Under the pieces are notes generated by a model, which was not told where the DNA came from, did not search any database, and was given only the letters and a program-made list of their open reading frames with translations. The position numbers and the translations under genes were made by a program. Of a DNA stretch of 58,614 bases, positions 53,266 through 58,614 are shown in pieces. Within the stretch, counting starts at the first letter, position 1. Each line of letters opens with the position of its first letter. Source of the DNA: Methylotenera sp. (lineage in GTDB: Bacteria > Pseudomonadota > Gammaproteobacteria > Burkholderiales > Methylophilaceae); assembly GCA_030693535.1 (NCBI GenBank), contig JAUYAL010000036.1, positions 1-58,614 on the forward strand, written 5' to 3'.

Positions 53266-55950
53266 TTAAACTGTCGTTGGGTTAGGCTTGTTAGCATCTA
53301 ACTTGTATTTTTTAATTGCTTCACTTACTTTGCTAGCAGGTAATTTACCTTCGTCAGAAAGCGCTTTAAGCGTGGCAACTACAACATAATATCTATCTAC
53401 TTCAAAGAAGCTTCGTAGCGCTTCTCGACTATCAGAACGTCCATAACCATCAGTGCCTAATGCTACAAACTTACCTGGCACAAACCCTGCGATTTGCTCT
53501 GCAAAAGATTTCATATAGTCTGTTGATGCAATTGTTGGGCCTTGAGCACCTTTCATCGCTTCCGCCACGTAGCTTAATCTTTGTGGTTTTTCTGGGTTAA
53601 GCATATTCCAGCGCTCAGCATCTAATCCATCGCGACGTAATTCATTAAAGCTAGTGACACTCCAAACATCCGCAGAAACATTCCACTCCTTTTCTAGCAT
53701 CTCTGCGGCAGCAATCACTTCACGTAAAATCACGCCAGAACCCATGAGTTGAACTTTTTCGCCTTTAGCTTTTGATCTACTAAAACTGTAAATACCTTTA
53801 AGAATTCCTGCCTCAGCACCTTTTGGCATTTCAGGGTGTGTGTAGTTTTCATTCATCAAGGTGATGTAGTAGTAAACATCTTCCTGATTTTGCACCATAC
53901 GACGCAATCCTTCTTGAATAATCACAGCCAATTCATACGCAAAAGTAGGATCGTAAGATAAACAATTAGGGATAGTTGCAGACATCAAATGGCTATGACC
54001 ATCTTCGTGTTGTAAGCCTTCACCATTTAATGTGGTGCGGCCAGCTGTAGCACCCAGTAAGAAGCCACGTGCACGTGAATCACCGGCTGCCCAAGCTAAA
54101 TCGCCAATACGTTGAAAGCCGAACATTGAATAAAAGATATAGAACGGTATCATCTGCACGCCAGTAACACTGTACGACGTTGCAGCAGCAATCCAGCTAG
54201 AGAAAGAACCCGCTTCGTTAATGCCTTCTTCTAATATCTGACCATCTTTAGATTCTTTGTAATACATCACTTGGTCAGAATCCATAGGCTCATACAGCTG
54301 ACCTTGACTAGCGTATATACCAAGCTGACGGAACATGCCTTCCATACCAAAAGTACGCGCTTCATCTGGCACAATCGGCACAATAAATTTACCTAATTGT
54401 TTATCTCGTACTAGTGTAGATAAAATTCGTACAAATGCCATTGTAGTGGAGATTTCACGCTCACCGGTTGAAACCAGCATGTTCTCAAACGCTGACAATT
54501 CTGGCACAACCAGCTCATTACCTTTACGGCGACGTGCAGGAACTGAACCTCCCATTGCCACACGACGTTCTGACATATATTGCATTTCTGGTGAATCAGC
54601 TGCTGGCTTGTAGAAAGACAAGCTTTCCACTTGTTCATCTGAAATCGGCAAATCAAAACGATCTCTAAATGCTTTCAATGAAGTGAAATCCATACTCTTT
54701 TGTTGATGCGTAGTATTTTGCGCTTCACCAGCTTCGCCCATACCATATCCTTTAACAGTTTTTGCTAAAATAACTGTTGGCTGACCTTTGTGGTTCACGG
54801 CTGAATGATATGCTGCATAGACTTTATGCGGGTCGTGGCCGCCACGGTTTAAGCGCCAAATATCGGCATCACTCATGGCTGCAACCATTTCTTTTAACTC
54901 GGGATATTTGCCAAAGAAATGTTCGCGAGTATACGCACCACCTTTTTGTTTAAAGTTCTGGTATTCGCCATCTACACATTCTTCCATACGCTTTTTGAGC
55001 AATCCATCTTTATCCATTGCTAATAATGGATCCCAATAAGAGCCCCAAATCACTTTCAATACGTTCCAGCCAGAGCCACGGAAATCTGATTCCAACTCTT
55101 GAATAATTTTACCGTTGCCACGCACAGGACCGTCTAAACGTTGCAAGTTACAGTTAACGACAAATATCAAATTATCTAACTTTTCGCGGCTAGCCAGTGA
55201 AATTGCACCTAACGACTCGGGTTCATCCATCTCGCCGTCGCCACAGAACACCCATACTTTACGGTCGCTAGTATCAGCAATGCCTCGGTCATGTAAATAT
55301 TTAAGGAAACGAGCCTGATAAATGCCCGTGATTGGGCCTAAACCCATCGAAACTGTAGGAAACTGCCAAAAATCAGGCATCAACCATGGATGCGGATAGC
55401 TAGGCAAACCGTTACCGCCTACTTCTTGGCGGAAATTAGTTAACTGTTCTTCAGTAATACGGCCTTCTAAAAACGCACGTGCATAGACTCCAGGCGATGA
55501 GTGTCCTTGAAAATAAACACAATCGCCACCAAAATTTTCATTAGCAGCTCGGAAAAAATAATTAAAAGCCGTATCATACAAAGTAGCTGCCGATTGAAAG
55601 CTGGCAATGTGCCCGCCCACACCAGGAGATTTTTCATTCGCACGTAACACTGTCATTATGGCATTCCAGCGCACTAAGGCACGGATGCGTCTTTCAATTT
55701 CCGGGTCACCTGGTAGACGCTGCTGAAGGTGCGTCGGGATTGTATTGACATAGGCTGTAGTTGCGTTGTAAGGCAAATTACTACCAGAACGACGGGCTTT
55801 ATCAATCATCGCCTCAAGTAAAAAATGTGCACGCTCTGTGCCTTCATTTTCAATAACCGCGGTAAGAGCATCTAACCATTCTTGAGTTTCTTGCGAGTCC
55901 GTTTCAGTTAAACTTTTGCCCTGAATAGTAGTGTTTTGATTTGTTGCCAT
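53266..55950 (-). CDS. aceE: Pyruvate dehydrogenase E1 (homodimeric)
   Basis: Thiamine-diphosphate enzyme decarboxylating pyruvate and transferring the acetyl group to E2. The 894-residue protein has family marks HxxGxxS-type GGHIASFQSAATLYD, GHSSPGVYARAFLEGR, the ThDP motif GDGEMDEPES and GEGLQHEDGHSHL. Length is normal for AceE (about 887). GGAG lies near the ATG. It heads aceE-aceF and is divergent from the M17 aminopeptidase. No PdhR-type regulator is next to it. Confidence 0.97.
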   Translation of the reverse strand: MATNQNTTIQGKSLTETDSQETQEWLDALTAVIENEGTERAHFLLEAMIDKARRSGSNLPYNATTAYVNTIPTHLQQRLPGDPEIERRIRALVRWNAIMTVLRANEKSPGVGGHIASFQSAATLYDTAFNYFFRAANENFGGDCVYFQGHSSPGVYARAFLEGRITEEQLTNFRQEVGGNGLPSYPHPWLMPDFWQFPTVSMGLGPITGIYQARFLKYLHDRGIADTSDRKVWVFCGDGEMDEPESLGAISLASREKLDNLIFVVNCNLQRLDGPVRGNGKIIQELESDFRGSGWNVLKVIWGSYWDPLLAMDKDGLLKKRMEECVDGEYQNFKQKGGAYTREHFFGKYPELKEMVAAMSDADIWRLNRGGHDPHKVYAAYHSAVNHKGQPTVILAKTVKGYGMGEAGEAQNTTHQQKSMDFTSLKAFRDRFDLPISDEQVESLSFYKPAADSPEMQYMSERRVAMGGSVPARRRKGNELVVPELSAFENMLVSTGEREISTTMAFVRILSTLVRDKQLGKFIVPIVPDEARTFGMEGMFRQLGIYASQGQLYEPMDSDQVMYYKESKDGQILEEGINEAGSFSSWIAAATSYSVTGVQMIPFYIFYSMFGFQRIGDLAWAAGDSRARGFLLGATAGRTTLNGEGLQHEDGHSHLMSATIPNCLSYDPTFAYELAVIIQEGLRRMVQNQEDVYYYITLMNENYTHPEMPKGAEAGILKGIYSFSRSKAKGEKVQLMGSGVILREVIAAAEMLEKEWNVSADVWSVTSFNELRRDGLDAERWNMLNPEKPQRLSYVAEAMKGAQGPTIASTDYMKSFAEQIAGFVPGKFVALGTDGYGRSDSREALRSFFEVDRYYVVVATLKALSDEGKLPASKVSEAIKKYKLDANKPNPTTV

Positions 55951-56185
55951 GCGTGAGATTTCTCCGTGTTATGGTTGCTGCGCGTATAATTTATACAAAG
56001 CGGTCGCAACTAAACGTGAATTAGATTGTTCTGTAAAAAGGAAAAAACATTAATATCTACTTAATCAGGTAATAGTGTGTCTTTTTTAGGCTTTTTGGTC
56101 AAGTTAAAACGTACAAGAAGAGCTTTAATTTTCTTTGTTTTGCTACGTTTATATTACATAATATATAAGAGTTTAAGGGGTTTAA

Positions 56186-57643
56186 ATGTCATTAAAATTA
56201 CAGCAATATGCTGCTATATGTACCGAAAAGTCATTATTTTCACAAAAACACATACTATTTATTCTTCCTGATATAGAGCTACACGACTTTGCTTTCAGTG
56301 AAGTTCTACACGCAAAATTAAAACGAACACACTCTGAATACAAAGACCTTAACGAAACGCCTTTAGTAACAGATCTACCCAATGGGGGTGTGGCTAGCTT
56401 TGTTGTTTTGAGTAGCAAGCTAAATGTTTTTCAAATTCATACTATGTTACGTAAGGCACTGAAACCTTTATTAGATGAACAACCTATCGAATTGGCAATC
56501 TGCTTATTTGGAGATGAACCGGCACGTGAAGCTCATGCATGCGCGGCATATTATGTAGCTACCGTTAATGCAACTAAATTACCCTCTCGGAAAAAAGACA
56601 GTAGTTTCAAGATATTAAAAAATATAAGCATTCATGGGTATAAGGCAAATCACGATTACAACTACGTAAATGCGCGTGTAGAAGGAAATACATTATGTCG
56701 TCGGTTAACAATTACGCCGCCCAACGAATTAACACCAACTATTTACCGCAATGAACTACATAATCTGGCGAAAACTCATGGTTGGAGTCATCAAGAATTT
56801 GACATGCCTACCCTTAAAGAAATGGGGGCTGGTGCCTTTTATTCAGTTGGGCAAGGAAGTGATCCGCTAGATGCGGCTATTGTGCACCTTACTTACGCTC
56901 CAAAGGTAGCTAAGAAACATATAGCTTTAGTAGGTAAAGGTATTTGTTTTGATACTGGCGGACATAACATCAAGCCTGCTAAATTTATGCAGGGCATGCA
57001 TGAAGATATGAATGGCTCGGCTGTAGTGTTAGGAATTTTACTCGCTGCCACACAACAGCAACTCGAAGTGAAGATTGATTGCTGGTTGGCAATCGCACAA
57101 AATCATATTGGACCGCGCGCCTATAAACAAAATGATGTGGTCACTGCACTTAATGGAATGTCTATTGAAATTGTTCATACCGATGCTGAGGGTCGCATGG
57201 TGTTGGCAGATACATTAACATTAGCAAGCCGTGAAAAGCCAGATGTTATCTTGGATTTTGCCACTCTAACTGGCAGTATGATTTCAGCGTTAGGTGACCG
57301 TATGAGTGGAGTGATTAGTAATAACCAGGAACTCGCTTGCAAAGCCGTAGATGCAGGCAATAAATCTGGTGAGCGTATTGTAGCTTTTCCATACGATGAA
57401 GATTACGAAAGTGATTTGGATAGCCAAATTGCTGACATTAAACAATGTACACTTGAAGGTGGCGCTGATCACATTCACGCAGCTAGATTTTTAGGGAGAT
57501 TTATTGAAAATGAAATAGATTGGCTACATACCGATTTATCTTCAGCCAATCGTAAAGATGGATTAGGTGCTGTACTATCTGACACTAATGGATTTGGTGT
57601 CGGATTTGGATTGGAATTAGTAAGAAACCTCTTACAAAAATAA
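56186..57643 (+). CDS. M17 leucyl aminopeptidase family protein
   Basis: Cytoplasmic dizinc aminopeptidase of 485 residues. The signature is HTDAEGRMVLADTL (NTDAEGR type), and the metal site lies in VGKGICFDTGGHNIKPAKFM. In the following motif the usual MKxDMxGAA is here MHEDMNGSAVVLG, so the aspartate is kept but a lysine position differs. The N-terminal domain is divergent from PepA, so I leave the symbol blank; it could be a second M17 enzyme. AAGGGG precedes the ATG by about seven bases. Confidence 0.87.
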   Translation: MSLKLQQYAAICTEKSLFSQKHILFILPDIELHDFAFSEVLHAKLKRTHSEYKDLNETPLVTDLPNGGVASFVVLSSKLNVFQIHTMLRKALKPLLDEQPIELAICLFGDEPAREAHACAAYYVATVNATKLPSRKKDSSFKILKNISIHGYKANHDYNYVNARVEGNTLCRRLTITPPNELTPTIYRNELHNLAKTHGWSHQEFDMPTLKEMGAGAFYSVGQGSDPLDAAIVHLTYAPKVAKKHIALVGKGICFDTGGHNIKPAKFMQGMHEDMNGSAVVLGILLAATQQQLEVKIDCWLAIAQNHIGPRAYKQNDVVTALNGMSIEIVHTDAEGRMVLADTLTLASREKPDVILDFATLTGSMISALGDRMSGVISNNQELACKAVDAGNKSGERIVAFPYDEDYESDLDSQIADIKQCTLEGGADHIHAARFLGRFIENEIDWLHTDLSSANRKDGLGAVLSDTNGFGVGFGLELVRNLLQK

Positions 57644-57704
57644 TATTTTGTAATAAATTTTTAGCGTTACAATCATTACTAAATAGTTTATTCAGGATTA
57701 TTCA

Positions 57705-58373
57705 ATGCAAAATACGATGAGCAATCTAACTTGGTTAGATCAGTTTCCAGATTTAGCCAACTTGGATGAACCAGCAAGAACTATATTAGCTAAATATTCT
57801 CGTATTGTAGAAGCGCCTATTGGCACTATAGGATATCGTGAAGGAACACCCTGTGGCGCTTACGTTATGCGTTTAGCAGGTCAATCGCGTGTATATAAAA
57901 TGTCGACCGGTGGCCGAGAAATATTACTATATAGGGTGTCAGCTGGAGAAACTTGCGTAATTACAACTACATGTCTATTAGGTAATAGTGACTACCCAGC
58001 TTCTACTATCGTTGAAGAGCCCATACGTGATGTCTTAATTCCTTCGGCAGCTTTTCACCAACTCATGATTGACTCCCCTGTTTTCCGAAAATTTGTAATG
58101 ACTAATTATGGAGCGCTCATCAGTGATCTTATCGTGCTGCTAGATGAAGTAGCCTTCCATAGCTTAGATGCACGATTAGCCAAAGTATTATTAGATGTAA
58201 AATCTCCACATATCACTCGAACACATCAACAAATTGCCGATGAGCTTGGTACTGCACGCGAGGTTGTTAGTCGACAACTAAAACGACTTGAGCAAAAAGG
58301 TGCAGTGTCTTTAGGAAGAGGTCAAATAGAAATTGTTAACCGTAGTGCTTTAGAAAAGTTGGCTATTGGGTAA
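57705..58373 (+). CDS. Crp/Fnr-family regulator without Fe-S cysteines
   Basis: Regulator of 222 residues. The N-terminal cyclic-nucleotide-binding-like fold spans about residues 15-135 (VYKMSTGGREILLYRVSAGE), and the C-terminal helix-turn-helix contains THQQIADELGTAREVVSRQLKRLEQKG. The N-terminal cysteine cluster of FNR is absent, so it does not sense oxygen in that way. The E-SR-type reading residues (AREVVSRQL) suggest FNR-like half-sites. It starts 61 bases after the aminopeptidase. Signal unknown. Confidence 0.88.
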   Translation: MQNTMSNLTWLDQFPDLANLDEPARTILAKYSRIVEAPIGTIGYREGTPCGAYVMRLAGQSRVYKMSTGGREILLYRVSAGETCVITTTCLLGNSDYPASTIVEEPIRDVLIPSAAFHQLMIDSPVFRKFVMTNYGALISDLIVLLDEVAFHSLDARLAKVLLDVKSPHITRTHQQIADELGTAREVVSRQLKRLEQKGAVSLGRGQIEIVNRSALEKLAIG

Positions 58374-58420
58374 GTTTTAACAAGAATTAAGTCTCGTCAT
58401 CCCCTTCAAGCCCCAAGCAA

Positions 58421-58450
58421 AAGCCCCCGCTACTTTCATAGAGGGGGCTT
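58421..58450 (-). terminator. Terminator of the rRNA operon
   Basis: On the minus strand AAGCCCCC pairs with GGGGGCTT around TCTATGAAAGTAGC, followed by TTTTG. It lies 30 bases downstream of the 5S gene and closes the rRNA operon. Confidence 0.85.
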
Positions 58451-58481
58451 GCAAGTCACTTTTCAGAGACTTAAATAAATA

Positions 58482-58597
58482 GCTTGGCAGTGACCTACTT
58501 TCGCATGCAAAAAGCATACTATCATTGGCGCTGGTTCGTTTCACGGCCCTGTTCGAGATGGGAAGGGGTGGGTCCAAACCGCTATGGCCGCCAAGCA
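58482..58597 (-). rRNA. rrf: 5S ribosomal RNA
   Basis: Read on the minus strand, the gene opens TGCTTGGCGGCCATAGCGG, contains the highly conserved ACCCACCCCTTCCCATCTCG and CGAACAGGGCCGTGAAACG, and closes CACTGCCAAGC, which pairs with the beginning. Length is 116 bases, normal for a betaproteobacterial 5S. It is the last gene of an rRNA operon that continues beyond the window end. Confidence 0.97.
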
Positions 58598-58614
58598 TAA
58601 CTGGTTACTCTTGT

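Noticed and set aside
58377..58598. Minus-strand open frame of 73 codons
   Set aside because: It is the 5S rRNA gene and its terminator read as protein.

Overview
This 58.6 kb window looks like chromosome of a betaproteobacterial methylotroph of the family Methylophilaceae (Methylotenera-like). The basis is the AT-rich DNA, the dense gene packing and recalled resemblance of many proteins to that family. No marker here settles the genus. Nearly all of it is housekeeping DNA. It ends in a 5S rRNA gene on the minus strand, the tail of an rRNA operon whose 16S/23S part lies beyond the window.

Layout. 0-9.3 kb: glycine-zipper protein, pentapeptide-repeat protein, a decayed Y-family polymerase next to a MITE-like repeat, msrA, an orphan parA, corA, a flavin reductase, a stop-interrupted GIY-YIG gene and glnS. 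9.3-17.3 kb: birA, an OprC/NosA-like copper TonB receptor, coaX, a SPOR-like protein, then surE-pcm-nlpD without the usual following rpoS. 17.3-22 kb: two kinds of inverted-repeat element, a thioredoxin, and a redox group (nitroreductase, Old Yellow Enzyme, pirin) with a divergent LysR regulator. 22-26.6 kb: MoxR ATPase, DUF58, transglutaminase and tadA. 26.7-32.3 kb: BI-1 protein, then a minus-strand operon (peptide-binding lipoprotein, cytosolic YkuD enzyme, two ABC permeases, nagZ) that looks like a muropeptide uptake and recycling unit. 32.5-43 kb: ccoNOQP-ccoG-ccoH, a UbiM-like hydroxylase, a radical SAM protein, fnr, hemN and ompW. 43-51.3 kb: rlmD, a secreted protein, an exonuclease, ydbL-ynbE-ydbH, cysM, dsbB and xseA. 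51.3-58.6 kb: tails of an integrase and of penicillin-binding protein 1C, aceF-aceE, an M17 aminopeptidase, a Crp/Fnr regulator and 5S rRNA.

How the genes work together. Three perfect FNR boxes (TTGAT-N4-ATCAA) precede ccoN, hemN and ompW, and a four-cysteine FNR is encoded beside hemN. This is a compact low-oxygen regulon supplying the high-affinity oxidase and the haem for it. The SBP/YkuD/permease/NagZ operon is the best candidate for an under-described system: an ABC route for cell-wall fragments with its own L,D-carboxypeptidase-like enzyme.

Four decayed genes (Y-family polymerase, GIY-YIG protein, tyrosine recombinase tail, PBP1C tail) show ongoing genome reduction. Each can be read directly: a homopolymer frameshift, an in-frame stop, a frameshift and an N-terminal truncation.
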